The notes below the pieces were generated by a model. It saw nothing but the letters and a program-made list of their open reading frames with translations. It made no database searches and had not been told where the DNA came from. A program made the position numbers and the translations under genes. A stretch of DNA of 64,000 nt from Heligmosomoides polygyrus polygyrus. Lineage: Eukaryota; Nematoda; Chromadorea; Rhabditida; Heligmosomidae. Shown in pieces: positions 46,401 through 49,241 of this stretch (within the stretch, counting starts at the first letter, position 1; the number at the start of each line of letters is the position of its first letter). Location: positions 4,588,001 through 4,652,000 of the forward strand of contig OX377204.1 of assembly GCA_947396885.1 (NCBI GenBank), written 5' to 3'.

Positions 46401-49241
46401 CGGGATGTCGTGCGAACCTGGTATCGGGTGCACGCGACAGCCGGCGCTTCCTCCGACTGCGCTACACGCGCCCCTTTTGTAGTTAGTTCCTCATTTTTTA
46501 ATTTTTTTTTGTTCACTAACTCTGGACTTTTAAAGAAAACCCTGTCAACATTTTTCGATCAACCTAATACTTTCAATGAAGATGCTTGAAATGATATACC
46601 CTATTAGTGGAAGGCGTAGATTTCAGTCCACTCGGAGCCATTACCGAACGACGGAGTTTCCCTTTCAATGATACGCAATGGCATCAGCAAACCTTTAACG
46701 CTTCGCAGACATGACGATAAATAGCCGGCTCGGGCTTCCTCATCCCCGACCGGCAAGACTCCACGACGACGTCGAAGTGCTTCGGAAATGTCTTCGGGAT
46801 TGTTGGCACGCGCCGTGCTCGGTCTCCGTAGAAGTTGTTCGTCAGCAGTGCAGTTCGGAAGCCGGCAGATCGCAGTTCCTGTGGTGGATAAGGTTTTTCA
46901 ACGCTGGATTGATGGTATTAAATAAAGGGTACCTTAATGAGCTCCTCCATTTCCGGAATCATTTTCATCTCACCGAGGCTTTTGACGATGTCTGACACTA
47001 TCGGTATTACTCCTTCTGATCGCTCGTGCTGCAATGTAAGGCATCAATGGGATATTAGCATTAGAGATAGTAGGCGTTACCTTTTTGTTGTAGAAATGAG
47101 AATAGAGCGGATCGAAGTCCTCAGCTGTAGTTTCTCCTTTCTCAAGCGCTTTGAAATGCTCCACGGCCGGCGAATTCACCAAGGTGGAGAGGAGAGAATC
47201 GGACTTTAATCCATACTTTTGCTCGAATTCTGAAGGCACTTTCATTCGTAGATGACATCCGAAGCACTCTACTTTTATTTGGTTTCGCTGGCAATGACTC
47301 TCTTATCAAGTCTGTGCTCTAGACAAGTCAAATAGCAATAGCTGAGAAGTTCTCCCTTGTGACAAGTTTTCCTATGTCTCCCTCTCCTCGATTTCCTCCT
47401 CTTTTTCACAAGAGTTTTCTGTCACAGTTTGCGAAAAATTTGTTTTTTTTTCATAAACCTATGAAGCGGTACTCCTATTCCTCAACAACTAATTTTATAC
47501 CATTTCCACTAATCAGACACTTTTCAAATCAAACTGAACACTCTTCCAAGCTAGCCTAAGACTTTCGAAATCAAAGCAAAATCTTCCAAATTGAAATGAG
47601 CCTCTTCTATAACACATTAAATTAAAGACTCTATAAAAAGGCTTGAATAATTTGTTTTGCTCGAGGAAAGGTTTAGTATAGCTTTCTTTGAAGTTTTAAT
47701 TCACCAACCCAATAAGTGAACACATTGTTCAAACTTTTCCTTTGTAAAATTGTTTTTGAAGAAAAATAACAGTTTAAAGCTTGTTTTAGAGAGGAGAAAC
47801 GCGGCCACTTCTAATCCTATAAGAAGGTATCGCGCCATGCCTTCGTTCAAGGCGTCGTGATTTTTATTCGATTGGTAGCAAAATTTTGACTAAAATAGCT
47901 ACTCTCCAAAAAGGTTGGAGTAATCTTTTGTTCAAGGAAAATTTCAGTATAAACTTCTTTCAACTCTTAATTCACCTACCTAATCTGTCACCACATTGCT
48001 TGAAATTTTAGAAAATTCCTTTTTTTTTGGAAAAAGAATGTTTAAAAGTCTATTTCAAAGAGCAGGAGGGCGGCATGTTCCGCAATGAAAGGAAAGATTG
48101 CGCCATATCCTTGTCCATGGCGTCGCGATTTTTACTCAATAGATAGCAGAATTTCCGTTTGCATGGAGTTTAACACCTAATAACGGTAAAACAAGAACAA
48201 CTGTAAATAACACGCACATATCCTCACATTGATGGTACATGTAAGTGGCATTTACACTATCAATCAAATAAAAGTCGCGGCGAACCTTTGAGTTCATGGC
48301 GCAGTCTGATCTTTCAATGCACTATATGCTCGCTTCCTTACCGTGTTTTGAGATAAATTCTAATTGATTATTTTTCTCTGAAAATAACAATTTTATAAAA
48401 TTATTACACTTATCGGACAGGTGAACTAAAAAAATCAAAGGCTATACCAAATTTTCCCTCAACAAATAATTATTCAAACCATCTTATTGAACCTGTATTT
48501 TAATTTGCACGGAGGTTATTTTGATTTGGACGAGTTCGCATTGATTTCAAAAGTCTTAAAGCTGAAAAGTTTTAAATTCGACATGAAAATGTTATACATA
48601 CATCACTCTACATATGTAACACCAACATTGAAAAAATTGCTTTAAAAAATGTAATTTTCTTCACGCGATTATTTTGCCCTTAAGAAATTTTCGCAGTGCC
48701 CACATGTAATAATACCTCCTACAGATTCTAGATTTTGTCTATCTTAGGATAAAGGATAAAGGACGGCGTTACTCAATCCCTTTTGAGATGCGCCACGCAT
48801 TCTACTTCTACGGGATGTCGTGGAGGCGATTTGAATGCGTATTTGGCCATACAATGACTTGTTGTGGCCAGCCGATGAACAAGTCAGCGCTCTATCCTTC
48901 CCAGACAAGTCTAGCACCAATTCACCGATCCCGGAGGGATGGAGGGCTTGGGTGGCCTGGGCGGGAAATCCTAACCAGGAACATGGTATCGGGTGCAGGC
49001 GACAGTCGGCGCCTCCTCCGACTGCGCTGCACGCGCCCATCTTGTCTATCTTACGATTTTAAACCTATTCCTTGTGAACTAAGTCTGATCCAATTTATTC
49101 GATTTCAGTTTATCGTTTCACATTCTATCGATGACGATTTAATGAAGAAAAAAATCACTTAGAGATCTTACTTTTGAAGAAGTCGAAAGGACTTGGGACG
49201 AGCACTCCGCCCATGTCGAAAACAACGGCCTTGATAACCAT
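10326..49241 (-). CDS. ACAD10: ACAD10-like gene (HAD + APH kinase-like + acyl-CoA dehydrogenase), 19 exons seen, incomplete at 3' end
   Basis: Nineteen minus-strand exons join in compatible phases into one open frame with three domains: HAD-like, APH-like kinase and FAD-dependent acyl-CoA dehydrogenase. Among known proteins this order is typical of ACAD10; ACAD11 lacks the HAD part. Family knowledge places ACAD10/11 proteins in lipid catabolism, with the kinase and dehydrogenase parts acting on 4-hydroxy acids; that role here is inferred. Key residues seen are FDMGG and FLDDLGQN (HAD), HGDFRLDN and DWE (kinase), and [12 protein letters not shown] and [12 protein letters not shown] (dehydrogenase). 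At least one linker exon, between 44585 and 36105, is missing; its length must leave remainder 1 when divided by 3. The final dehydrogenase segment (the family's DGPDEVH region) was not found left of 10326. Introns of up to 14 kb hold nearly all the transposons. Confidence 0.88.
10570..11175. repeat. Dispersed repeat shared with 63.4-63.9 kb
   Basis: Long diverged similarity links this stretch to 63390-63900; shared blocks include AAGAAGTTAAG, the CTTACATTTCAGACTC region and the sequence around GGCTAAATGCTTGT. The other copy leads into a Tc1/mariner-type transposase, so this is probably a fragment of the same family. Confidence 0.55.
11207..11693. repeat. Foldback element related to the 9.1-10.0 kb repeat
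   Basis: It begins AAACTTCGACCAGAGGGGTT and ends with the near-inverse of that sequence. The centre at about 11430-11465 is a hairpin of GGTACGGGT and ACCCGTACC. The GCTGATCACGAATCTGA and GGTTACGGTAGGTACGGG units match those of the 9.1-10.0 kb element, so both belong to one family. Confidence 0.7.
11895..11974. repeat. Possible piggyBac-type end
   Basis: GGCTCATATTGTCCCACGCGG is followed by a GCAATGTG end at a TTAA (11975-11978). The GTCCCACGCGG block also occurs near the right end of the TTAA-flanked elements at 460-1087 and 61819-61952. No left partner was found. Confidence 0.35.
12405..12577 (-). CDS. ACAD10: ACAD10-like exon 18: dehydrogenase, 'NVRVP' to C-terminal helices
   Basis: This phase 1 to phase 0 exon encodes [40 protein letters not shown] and [17 protein letters not shown]. 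It is the best conserved part of the dehydrogenase, including the RLGPGRIHH substrate-pocket block. Confidence 0.94.
13150..13441 (-). repeat. tRNA-derived SINE copy (full length)
   Basis: Read on the minus strand, it opens with a tRNA-like head (TAGCGCGGCTGG A box, CTTGGTTCGGAT B-box region). The family body (TCACCAAGCC, GTCTGGTACCAG inverse, GATGTCGTGG inverse) follows, ending in the CAACGCTGCC-type tail. The family has at least ten copies in this window. Confidence 0.75.
13537..13812 (+). repeat. tRNA-derived SINE copy (diverged)
   Basis: The head GTGGCGCAGTCAAATGAGGC and the B-box block GTGGTTCGGATTTCCCGCC are clear. The body then follows (TCCTCCAGAGGTGCTAGACTT), with the tail GCGTGGCGCATCCC. 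The body differs from the main type in its CCTCCACAATACATGTAG segment, suggesting a subfamily. Confidence 0.7.
13964..14519 (-). pseudogene. Truncated Tc1-like transposase with its 5' terminal repeat
   Basis: A 144-codon minus-strand frame (13964-14398) encodes two helix-turn-helix modules: [20 protein letters not shown] and, further on, [20 protein letters not shown], as in Tc1-like DNA-binding domains. Upstream of it the element ends at about 14519 with CAGGGTGGCTTCTAATTATT read inward, a typical Tc1-type terminus. The D-D-E catalytic half is missing or degraded; weak similarity (FDDERV) continues to about 13930. No matching left terminus was found. Confidence 0.75.
14541..14622 (-). CDS. 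ACAD10: ACAD10-like exon 17: dehydrogenase beta domain
   Basis: It encodes [20 protein letters not shown] and FGGEDPP, ending in phase 1 at a GTGAGT donor. Two AGs, at 14628 and 14623 (reading the minus strand), are possible acceptors; only the second keeps the frame with exon 16. Part of a Tc1-like end lies just beyond the donor. Confidence 0.82.
14729..14848 (-). CDS. ACAD10: ACAD10-like exon 16: dehydrogenase beta domain
   Basis: This 40-codon phase 0 exon has a GTGTTCAG acceptor and an AAAAG|GTAAGC donor. It encodes [20 protein letters not shown] and [10 protein letters not shown], matching the family's 'rdGdeYvinGrKWw.sga....c...ifmGkt'. A is seen where family members usually have G in 'inGrKW'. 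Confidence 0.85.
15309..15476 (-). CDS. ACAD10: ACAD10-like exon 15: dehydrogenase FAD and substrate loop
   Basis: This 56-codon phase 0 exon encodes [35 protein letters not shown] and [13 protein letters not shown]. The F-A-M-T-E-P block contacts the flavin in acyl-CoA dehydrogenases. The open frame runs past the CAG|GTAGGA donor into intron sequence that is not part of the protein. Confidence 0.93.
15540..15680 (-). CDS. ACAD10: ACAD10-like exon 14: dehydrogenase N-terminal domain
   Basis: This 47-codon phase 0 exon encodes [17 protein letters not shown], then [18 protein letters not shown] and SPFAPE before a GAG|GTGGGT donor. The 'GaGLtn.eYa...ElmGrs..apE' block is a family hallmark. Confidence 0.92.
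15940..16180. repeat. Hairpin MITE, arms about 100 bp
   Basis: The left arm (TGTGATGTTTCTGCTTCTGT onward) is repeated inverted on the right, ending ACAGAAGCAGAAACATCACA. The arms meet around CTTCAGAGGCCTAAAGATGG and its inverse, with a loop of about 25 bases near 16055. It lies between exons 14 and 13 and would form a very stable RNA hairpin in the pre-mRNA. Confidence 0.85.
16453..16619 (-). CDS. ACAD10: ACAD10-like exon 13: linker and first dehydrogenase helix
   Basis: This phase 1 to phase 0 exon encodes [20 protein letters not shown] and [16 protein letters not shown]. It is the start of the acyl-CoA dehydrogenase N-terminal helical domain, with the 'DRWtphP' stretch typical of ACAD10/11. 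Confidence 0.9.
16758..16886 (-). CDS. ACAD10: ACAD10-like exon 12: end of the kinase domain
   Basis: The acceptor AATTTCAG and donor CCAG|GTGGGC give a phase 1 to phase 1 exon. It encodes [18 protein letters not shown] and [12 protein letters not shown]. The 'GVYkRsl..nASS' block is strongly conserved in ACAD10/11. The longest open frame at this locus is in another phase and is not coding. Confidence 0.88.
17081..17255 (-). CDS. ACAD10: ACAD10-like exon 11: kinase C-lobe
   Basis: This phase 0 to phase 1 exon encodes [31 protein letters not shown] and SIVQG, the C-lobe helices of the ACAD10/11 kinase domain. A longer open frame overlapping this position on the same strand is out of phase and is a shadow. 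Confidence 0.88.
17565..17605 (+). repeat. SINE tail fragment
   Basis: GCCTCCACAATATCCAAAGA followed by GGCAGAGTGGCACATCC matches the tail of the SINE subfamily at 13.5 and 18.9 kb. No head is attached. Confidence 0.5.
18060..18942. repeat. Foldback element, family F (copy 1)
   Basis: The ends are inverted: TGCCATTTTCGCGTCCAATT on the left, and ATACCATTTTCACGGCGAAT read inward from the right, each followed by GGACAC. The inner blocks (AAGATGGTTTGAATAATTTT, TTTAGTATAACTTTCTTT) are also mirrored. A second copy lies at 47497-48596 and a broken one at about 44700-45015. Confidence 0.7.
18945..19250 (+). repeat. tRNA-derived SINE copy (diverged subfamily)
   Basis: The tRNA-like head has GGGTTCGAATTCCGTCCAGG as B box. 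The body carries the GCCTCTACAATATCCAGCAG segment seen in the 13.5 kb copy, then GCATGGCGCATTCC. It sits directly against foldback copy 1. Confidence 0.65.
19320..19455 (-). CDS. ACAD10: ACAD10-like exon 10: kinase catalytic asparagine and metal-binding DWE
   Basis: This phase 2 to phase 0 exon starts with LDNLVFHP, completing the catalytic loop, and continues [20 protein letters not shown]. Here D-W-E stands for the kinase DFG motif. All kinase residues expected for ATP and metal binding are present. Confidence 0.92.
19646..19805 (+). repeat. Dispersed repeat R1 (empty-site copy)
   Basis: CAGCATTGGGAAATGGGAGC to GTCCTGATTGACCAGTGGGC matches the stretch around 35524-35870, where the same sequence is interrupted by a hAT-type MITE. 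Confidence 0.5.
19828..20755. repeat. Compound foldback element with GGGCC...GGATTCATGAACG ends
   Basis: The left end GGGGCCGGATTCATGAACG and right end (inward GGGCCCGGATTCATGAACG) are inverted. Longer inner arms are also mirrored (GGGTTTTGCTCCGCGGCCAA and its inverse). The centre holds a perfect palindrome at 20251-20296. Related but rearranged sequence lies at 37325-37765. Confidence 0.7.
20985..21138 (-). CDS. ACAD10: ACAD10-like exon 9: kinase catalytic loop start
   Basis: This phase 1 to phase 2 exon encodes [19 protein letters not shown] and ends with IVHGDFR. The HGD is the start of the H-G-D-x-x-x-x-N catalytic loop, which is split by the intron and completed in the next exon. Confidence 0.9.
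21206..21387 (-). CDS. ACAD10: ACAD10-like exon 8: kinase hinge region
   Basis: This phase 2 to phase 1 exon encodes [20 protein letters not shown] (the hinge) and [10 protein letters not shown], the family's conserved 'L..iHsvd' helix. The GTTTTCAG acceptor and AAAAG|GTGATG donor are both canonical. Confidence 0.9.
21509..21615 (-). CDS. ACAD10: ACAD10-like exon 7: kinase N-lobe
   Basis: The exon runs from a TGTTCAG acceptor to a GACAG|GTTAGA donor, phase 0 to phase 2. It encodes [20 protein letters not shown], the alpha-C helix (E-x-x-V-L-x-A-L) and the following 'vPvPk' strand. The intron before it is over 14 kb and holds the Penelope-like and Gypsy elements. Confidence 0.88.
21840..22260 (+). 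repeat. Repeat unit R2, first copies
   Basis: GCTCACGCGCAAGCCAGTTGT followed by CGCTCTCTCGG and ATTCAAG occurs twice here (about 21828 and 21951), and again at 22865 and 23398. The downstream block (TGTGGAATATACCGGGACCG to CATATCCGACGG) recurs at 22986-23140. In one frame it reads [16 protein letters not shown], which may be the degraded 3' end of a retroelement. Confidence 0.5.
22640..23460 (+). repeat. Tandem duplication with a unit of about 545 bp
   Basis: The segment starting GTAGATATTGGACGCTTATC at about 22645 recurs at about 23191 with high identity, through TCATCCACGTATTATTTTCT and the GCAAGCCACTTGCCGTGCAT block. A run of C bases (23168-23186) marks the junction. No coding function is evident. 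Confidence 0.7.
24038..24867 (+). CDS. GIY-YIG endonuclease part of the Penelope-like ORF (5' part)
   Basis: The protein begins [20 protein letters not shown], where two C-x2-C cysteine pairs (one before and one beside the nuclease core) precede the Y-V-G strand. [12 protein letters not shown] (the catalytic arginine helix) and a later [11 protein letters not shown] (glutamate helix) follow, the layout of GIY-YIG nucleases. The frame is open from 24005, so slightly earlier non-ATG starts are possible; the 24038 ATG is the first in frame. The remaining 180 residues form a helical linker of unknown role. The natural frame is cut at 24867 by the LTR; the apparent continuation to 25219 is LTR and leader sequence. 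Confidence 0.8.
24868..25084 (+). repeat. 5' LTR of the Gypsy element
   Basis: This 217-bp repeat begins TGTAGACGATAGT and ends CAGCAGCACAACT. It contains a TATA box (TATATAAG, 24987-24994) and a polyadenylation signal (AATAAA, 25042-25047). Confidence 0.95.
25085..25105 (+). promoter_or_regulatory. Gypsy primer-binding site
   Basis: TGGGGGCCGAACCGATCG starts immediately after the 5' LTR. The TGG start is the complement of a tRNA CCA end. The tRNA species was not identified. Confidence 0.7.
25106..25584 (+). other. Gypsy leader with a splice-acceptor-like site before the start codon
   Basis: There is no conserved frame. CTATTTCAG at 25573-25581 lies three bases before the ATG and matches the nematode acceptor consensus, suggesting that the mRNA may be cis- or trans-spliced directly in front of the start. 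Confidence 0.45.
25585..32328 (+). CDS. Gypsy gag-pol polyprotein with an unrecognised C-terminal domain
   Basis: A single 2247-residue frame. Residues 1-60 form a coiled-coil N terminus; the gag capsid-like region follows to about 500. A zinc knuckle [14 protein letters not shown] starts near 556; the protease motif [12 protein letters not shown] is near 653. RT blocks include [20 protein letters not shown] and Y-L-D-D at 1108-1111. RNase H has [15 protein letters not shown]; integrase has an H-H-C-C knuckle, then [11 protein letters not shown] and [10 protein letters not shown] (the D-D-E residues). After the basic [11 protein letters not shown] near 1840, about 400 residues follow that I cannot assign (see findings). 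All catalytic motifs are intact and there is no stop or frameshift, so the copy may be active. The start is the first ATG after the acceptor-like CTATTTCAG. Confidence 0.95.
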   Translation: MESIDLDREVEKMLALENANDNRFATLQSQMSTLMEQVQALTKQAAEVSNSLALIGNEMHTLLKLPETTSNTLWVEAETRTREKNRTEVSQKLHELSDSSFGVITTQLKRVEEFVANLLELDKLNWEELTNKQKEFYKQASHDDWCMRKLAKMLNVPSTEVLGAVDQRLRLSKVDPWGTPMPNTAASRQHFGSNEDPIKNEYSLLFQKNQPMELGEDSTDFRTVMRAVRESKTPLTTELARFDPERAQQGGSSFSKEIERGCKPGAAFSQQFREYAKYDPFQSCRELNTSKLPTDQKLQSHQGEQICLSPKTELEANVSAALAAMALPEVQPFSHPQGKGLEQFIMSFLMKYGRLGLPDSMLIHLLSSKIQGHPKAVLETLPLALKEGSFSCFVEAFRTKIGQSDSTARTEAYIKLKQLKKRSTITEYCVELEELTRCVYPDASEKELSMIRAGELIAQLTDWDEYVQLFAVMEQTHQNEAYEKLKGMAQSIERSRKVARAVRASLNFRSHGEYGTSSESDSRAERHQNPDIHAEKNQNRPLPQRSRANQPVEGYCSFCREKGHFSRDCAQATRNRPKQNNGSQASLTAGFRYKSKGRKDENSQKRSFTATLNRWNCGGIRARPNRPNSKDQLIGKQTIGKVSLLGLSKRALFDTGSQISILPLKILLEAQESGFDLDTDVEEIKAAGKEPVYDASGNEMKFLGAVVATVTRHGASPQRVAMFVRKSEDDIVILGTNALYKLNMVLQKKEKEKSKQVIPHRKNRHVSDALKTNSGEMPRHNTSLKRRTNQCKSNNYESSSTAVIVKRVYLLPGETKSVTISAPKTEGDKIFWSICHIVPDVVYGKSSTTMELPVTNVSDLPKILRVGEEIGQWDTTKVLEDNPLQCYTIQQRTCDEEKIRGETLWEILQENKSATDHQEPLRTLVLQYGNVFAVVDQELTQTALVEHDIDTGSSPPIKQKVRPVPLGIRNELRRILSDLQERDIIEPSQSNWSSPIVLVKKKDGSLRLCVDYRKLNQATKIDRYPLPTVDIILQNLKNKRYFSTLDLRSGYWQIKLTEKAKEKSAFATTEGLFQFKVLPFGLASSPAVFQRLMHLVLRELPPDEVFCYLDDIMIATSTHQRHLEMLEKMFKAIREANLKLNPHKCVLMESKVHFLGHIIDEEGLHMDPQKVQAIIEYPEPKTRQDMRTFLGMCSYYRKFVLGFSRIAGPLHEMTSEKVSYTMTPETRSAFNNLKSAITQAPVLAQPNVEAARSGEKPFKIHTDASYSGLGAVLSQEGEDGFLHPIFFASKGLSKSQRNYHITDLEALAVIMALRKFHPFIYNLQVEVFTDHQPLTALFARTNVSGRILRWALEVQQYNVKIIYLKGSANKVADALSRGHVDTAAIEEQGERLPSNDVVVACLTEEPNWTKELRQDPLYGKVIEDLEKDRLSNIIALPGRKRHTVADFAMMNGYLTLVDNGKFRKVVPKAQRKTVFLEVHASLLAGHFGPRKVLRMLAKTVFWETMKRDVLMWSKECKNCFLFNQSPTTTPPLKPIITSKPFEMIGIDILEMGLTSSGNRYILSVVDHFTKFGGAYAIPSKTSEVVARTLFERWIADGCRVPGCILSDQGSEFDNKLMKTLTELLGIKQVFTKGYNPRENGLTERFNKTIIGLLRKKVIIPMEWDKLLPHCLIAYNSNVHEATGQSPFFLLHAFDCEIPWNSIPDHRVSEYMVDVDSYVSELIAGFQAIHRSAQAQNNIARDRGKRYYDRRNKVSERPFSVGERVYMRVPMEKSSSTHPKLSNEWNGPFKIVSLSENSALISPIDGNDEPLKVQFDLLKRLPPCIDDKPVHTLRQRRKRGRPKKCNGIQCKTVCFRVDIGLPNEDPLHLLYPCDCSIFKTKAQTALPSLRSDLARSKPVNNTFELANVASIVLDPFWGDRRKEEELMVKDSKHLTILGLAHAITAHRSSCYKFNSALRAAAGKRIVHPVLFPSFPGYNIESYYAQAVERLDQIPRDYDDSPANPTIIALPLAFLRAEKDLEETDKAKVMVYTTLDGLACQLNQCPITAAIVLVWPDVMPSSHHISHLMRALERHLQCGGTLDMYPPPYEERRSEAWHEIKEVCAEVVEVLTGPARGFDARVVDAYGTIKNTVPLGHPCTSLGTSPRNGDCKFHPWQVAVFLNQVRKFAMSTITLPIFFPKKRTKREEDDQPADNADTGSTPRQSTPPPPNPKKKKPTKPQVMYLRDAKRERNRYAPHMKQHGKQFKKK
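31110..32328 (+). other. Unassigned C-terminal domain of the Gypsy polyprotein
   Basis: This part has no gag, pol or chromodomain motif that I recognise. It holds [20 protein letters not shown], a later [40 protein letters not shown] and VVDAYGTI, and ends in a proline-rich then highly basic tail ([15 protein letters not shown]). The spacing of small hydrophobic strands ending in G-x-(A/S)-H, G, P and D-x-x resembles the block order of SGNH hydrolases, but the catalytic serine and Asn are not obvious. Alternatives are an env substitute or a captured host gene. Confidence 0.5.
32361..32578 (+). repeat. 3' LTR of the Gypsy element
   Basis: This 218-bp repeat is identical to the 5' LTR except for one extra C in the run before TATATAAG. 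A purine tract (GAGGAGGGG, 32349-32357) sits just before it, as expected for plus-strand priming. Confidence 0.95.
32583..34119 (+). CDS. Penelope-type reverse transcriptase part of the same ORF (3' part, frameshifted)
   Basis: From the insertion site the frame stays open. A cysteine pair (PCQCETM) and [13 protein letters not shown] lead into the RT. Family blocks seen are [52 protein letters not shown] and the catalytic [10 protein letters not shown] (Y-M-D-D at 33880-33891). D-K-x-x-N-x-x-I-x-C-K-K-Y-Y and C-L-P-K-x-H-K are typical of Penelope-like RTs. The frame ends early at 34119; the thumb continues in another frame from about 34092 ([14 protein letters not shown]) to a stop at 34365, so one small indel near 34090 is the only visible break. 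Confidence 0.82.
34368..35500. other. AT-rich 3' flank of the Penelope-like element
   Basis: From 34430 to about 35060 the sequence is very AT-rich, with TAATAATAA and ATTATAATT repeats. From 35090 to 35280 it is T/C-rich. No gene is seen. The small hairpin GCTCCTCTTCTTCACTGAAG to GAGGAGC lies at about 35300. Confidence 0.5.
35524..35870 (+). repeat. Dispersed repeat R1 with hAT-type MITE inserted
   Basis: The sequence before 35600 and after 35797 matches 19646-19805, giving a filled-site versus empty-site comparison for the MITE. Confidence 0.55.
35600..35797. repeat. hAT-type MITE (CAGGGGTGTGCG family), copy 1
   Basis: The ends are GAGGTGTGCGTCAAATTTTT and, inward from the right, CAGGGGTGTGCGTTTACGAT. 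The interior is AT-rich with CGGTAAAT repeats. hAT assignment rests on the 8-bp duplication seen at the 61.3 kb copy. Confidence 0.65.
35944..36104 (-). CDS. ACAD10: ACAD10-like exon 6 (numbered as seen): start of the APH-like kinase domain
   Basis: The acceptor TCTTTTCAG opens in phase 1 and the donor CCG|GTAATA closes in phase 0, matching the next exon seen. It encodes [16 protein letters not shown] and TEVVLRKKP, the glycine-rich ATP loop and beta-3 lysine strand of the ACAD10/11 kinase domain. Exon 5 ends in phase 0, so an unseen exon must lie between them. Confidence 0.85.
36340..37210 (-). pseudogene. Mariner transposase fossil
   Basis: Minus-strand translations give mariner blocks in order, in different frames. 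N-terminal: [20 protein letters not shown] (about 37020-36960). Catalytic: [17 protein letters not shown], where family members read D-N-A-R-P-H. C-terminal: [20 protein letters not shown] (about 36455-36395). Terminal repeats were not identified. The C-terminal piece has a GTAATG after it and could be mistaken for an exon of the host gene. Confidence 0.6.
37325..37765. repeat. Related foldback sequence (CGGATTCATGAACG family)
   Basis: CTCGGATTCATGAACGACTT occurs at 37336 and CTCGGATTCATGAGCAACTT at 37683, with CAAGGGTTTTACTCCCTTGC and TTTCTGACCCAACG between them, matching the element at 19828-20755. The copy looks rearranged. Confidence 0.55.
37868..38430 (+). pseudogene. RTE-type LINE endonuclease fragment (second subfamily)
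   Basis: [20 protein letters not shown] and [17 protein letters not shown] align with the N terminus of the intact RTE ORF at 39.3-42.2 kb ([31 protein letters not shown]). [14 protein letters not shown] follows in another frame. The rest of the element is absent. Confidence 0.6.
39295..42207 (-). CDS. Intact RTE-type non-LTR retrotransposon ORF (endonuclease + reverse transcriptase)
   Basis: A 970-residue frame, typical RTE length. Residues 26-280 form an apurinic-like endonuclease: [41 protein letters not shown] and the terminal [12 protein letters not shown]. The RT follows: [50 protein letters not shown] and the catalytic [11 protein letters not shown]. The C-terminal region includes [20 protein letters not shown] and [12 protein letters not shown]. 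There is no stop or frameshift. It lies in the ACAD10-like gene's intron on the same strand as that gene. A 5'-truncated diverged relative is at 53.2-53.8 kb. The ATG is the first in the frame; the true start may be the internal methionine just before TICTYN. Confidence 0.93.
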   Translation of the reverse strand: MGRTSTERLLKSQGLTRLRKLRRTRMTICTYNARTLASEASVEDLMMQARKIKYDVIGLTETRRHHPLHAAYDSGEELFLGTCDSRGVGGVGVLVNTHLAMNIDSYESLTSRIGRLRLKRCGSVPALTVFVAYAPTSDYDDEDVEAFYVELEKFYKEDHTFHKVIVGDFNAKIGPRRSPEELHIGTHGLEWNEQGERLSEFIMSTKTIHGNSQFQKPPSLRWTWESPGGQFHNEIDHIIFNRKYCLTDVSVVPKFYTGSDHRLLRARFRFSRQGEKAAKFKKRNPRTTINWDLYTSLVGLWEDAVMDNVDEEYDRFVHHLHDSAKGAESLKTTKRRLSPETLELIRQRGAARASGNYQLTSELAKLCRAAIKEDLKERRAEVLAEAAEAGLSIRNARRNLANFKTKMTALRRPDGTITSSRRTMEKVIHDFYSDLFDSHVHLPPCHLPQDGYVVPSVLPSEIRHAISSVKKRTAPGSDRIRAEHLKNLPPALTNTLARLFTRYLSECKVPSQWKTSKTVLLYKKGDVHDIGNYRPICLLSVVYKLFTRVILNRISRTLDEGQPCEQAGFRRGFSTIDHIHTITKLIEVSREYKLPLCLTFIDLKKAFDSVETEAVMEALLTQGVPTQYIRVLRELYSGFTTKISPFYNDVVIDVKRGVRQGDTISPKLFSATLENVMRELEWEDMGVKVDGRQLHHLRFADDIVLITPSISQAERMLADFDRVCGSVGLQLNLTKTMFMKNGWVSDAPFSLNGTNISECSSYVYLGREVNMTNDLAPELSSRKRAAWGAFKSVEEVVKKTKNVRLRAHLFDSTVLPALTYASETWAIRKQDEHAISVAQRGIERTMLGVTRLTQVRGLRSSELRRRSKIRDAVAWAKSSKIRWAGHVMRFADTRWTRAVTDWIPRDVKRTPGRPPTRWSDFFVKALNDRYDALRVPRARRIHWTTLARDRDEWRRCWRPLEQVDDQRDDR
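42208..43590 (-). other. GC-rich sequence upstream of the RTE ORF, probable 5' UTR or promoter, then unassigned sequence
   Basis: Read on the minus strand, the stretch includes a TATA-like GAGTATATAGGCC (about 42814-42802) and the hairpin GAGAGCCTTCGGGCTCTC (42677-42694). No ORF1 is recognisable, as expected for RTE elements. The 5' border is unknown. Nothing is recognised between 42.9 and 43.6 kb. Confidence 0.35.
43600..44390. other. Intronic stretch without a recognised gene
   Basis: Apart from SL1-like copy C and a short tandem duplication (AAGACTTCTAATAGTAGCAC twice, at 44142 and 44174), nothing is recognisable. Confidence 0.4.
43963..43984 (+). ncRNA. SL1 spliced-leader-like sequence, copy C
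   Basis: It matches SL1 at 21 of 22 positions (GGTTTAATTACCCAAGTCTG, then AG) and is followed by GTAAAC, the first intron-like bases of the classical SL1 RNA. Of the four copies this extends furthest. It lies in the large intron between exons 5 and 6 of the ACAD10-like gene, on the opposite strand. A 16-bp palindrome (ATGCTCTATAGAGCAT) lies about 25 bases upstream. Confidence 0.65.
44394..44440 (-). repeat. SINE tail fragment
   Basis: TAATGCCGCCTGGAGTGCGC and CATACATTCTGCAGG correspond to the 3' part of the SINE. It lies in the intron after exon 5. Confidence 0.4.
44586..44669 (-). CDS. ACAD10: ACAD10-like exon 5: HAD motif IV
   Basis: This 28-codon phase 0 exon has a GTTTTCAG acceptor and an AAG|GTGAGG donor. 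It encodes [17 protein letters not shown], the acidic motif IV with its paired aspartates, followed by an E-M-G-L-E-T-I strand. A mariner element lies in the intron before it. Confidence 0.88.
44700..45017. repeat. Foldback element, family F (partial, cut by a mariner)
   Basis: CTCAATAAGATGGTTAGAATA, TTTGGTATAGCTTTCGTTGA and the CGCGCCATGCCCTCGAAGAGG block match family F. The similarity stops where the mariner at 45018 begins. Confidence 0.5.
45018..46299 (-). mobile_element. Mariner transposon (1.28 kb), inactive
   Basis: It is flanked by TA at both sides. The inverted ends share TTGTCCG, AATGCAGGTTTT and their surroundings (right end inward TTAGGTTGTCCGAAAATTAA). The minus-strand transposase is in pieces: [20 protein letters not shown] (N-terminal domain and linker), [20 protein letters not shown] (first catalytic region), then [16 protein letters not shown] and [13 protein letters not shown]. 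The first catalytic Asp reads Glu (F-E-E-K-W), and stops and shifts follow. The size matches full-length mariners such as the hookworm element bandit; identity to it is untested. Confidence 0.85.
46342..46484 (-). repeat. tRNA-derived SINE copy with internal deletion
   Basis: The tail (AAAGGACGGCGTTACTCAAT) and the head (inverse of GTAGCGCAGTCGG) are both present, but the middle of the body is deleted at about 46417. Confidence 0.7.
46693..46878 (-). CDS. ACAD10: ACAD10-like exon 4: HAD motifs II and III
   Basis: This 62-codon exon is phase 0 at both ends. It carries [19 protein letters not shown] (motif II, the T-N-N turn) and [13 protein letters not shown] (motif III lysine). Both blocks are characteristic of the ACAD10 and soluble epoxide hydrolase N-terminal HAD subfamily. 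Confidence 0.88.
46933..47028 (-). CDS. ACAD10: ACAD10-like exon 3: HAD cap region
   Basis: This 32-codon exon is phase 0 at both ends (TTGCAG acceptor, AAG|GTACCC donor). It encodes a helical stretch with [20 protein letters not shown], consistent with the end of the HAD cap before the motif II strand. Confidence 0.8.
47081..47229 (-). CDS. ACAD10: ACAD10-like exon 2: HAD cap region
   Basis: The acceptor TGCCTTCAG follows exon 1 in phase 1 and restores the frame; the exon ends in phase 0 at an AAG|GTAACG donor. It encodes [13 protein letters not shown] through [15 protein letters not shown], the helical cap of the sEH/ACAD10 HAD subfamily, where a glutamate-rich 'lerGeit' turn is usual. Confidence 0.85.
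47497..48596. repeat. Foldback element, family F (copy 2)
   Basis: The left end (TATACCATTTCCACTAATCA) and right end (read inward ATAACATTTTCATGTCGAAT) correspond to copy 1, as do the inner blocks GGCTTGAATAATTTGTTTTG and AGTATAGCTTTCTTTGAAG. It lies between exons 2 and 1 of the ACAD10-like gene. Confidence 0.65.
48748..49040 (-). repeat. tRNA-derived SINE copy (full length)
   Basis: The tail GGACGGCGTTACTCAATCCC and the whole body run to the head, where the inverse of the A box and B box (GGTTAGGATTTCCCGCCCAG) is clear. It lies just inside intron 1 of the ACAD10-like gene. Confidence 0.8.
49172..49241 (-). CDS. ACAD10: ACAD10-like exon 1: start codon and HAD motif I
   Basis: It encodes 23 residues beginning [16 protein letters not shown] and ends with a GTAAG donor in phase 1. 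The start is chosen because this is the first ATG after a TTTCAG acceptor 25 bases upstream and because HAD motif I normally lies within the first few residues. The motif reads D-M-G rather than the D-x-D of active HAD phosphatases, so phosphatase activity is doubtful. Confidence 0.85.
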
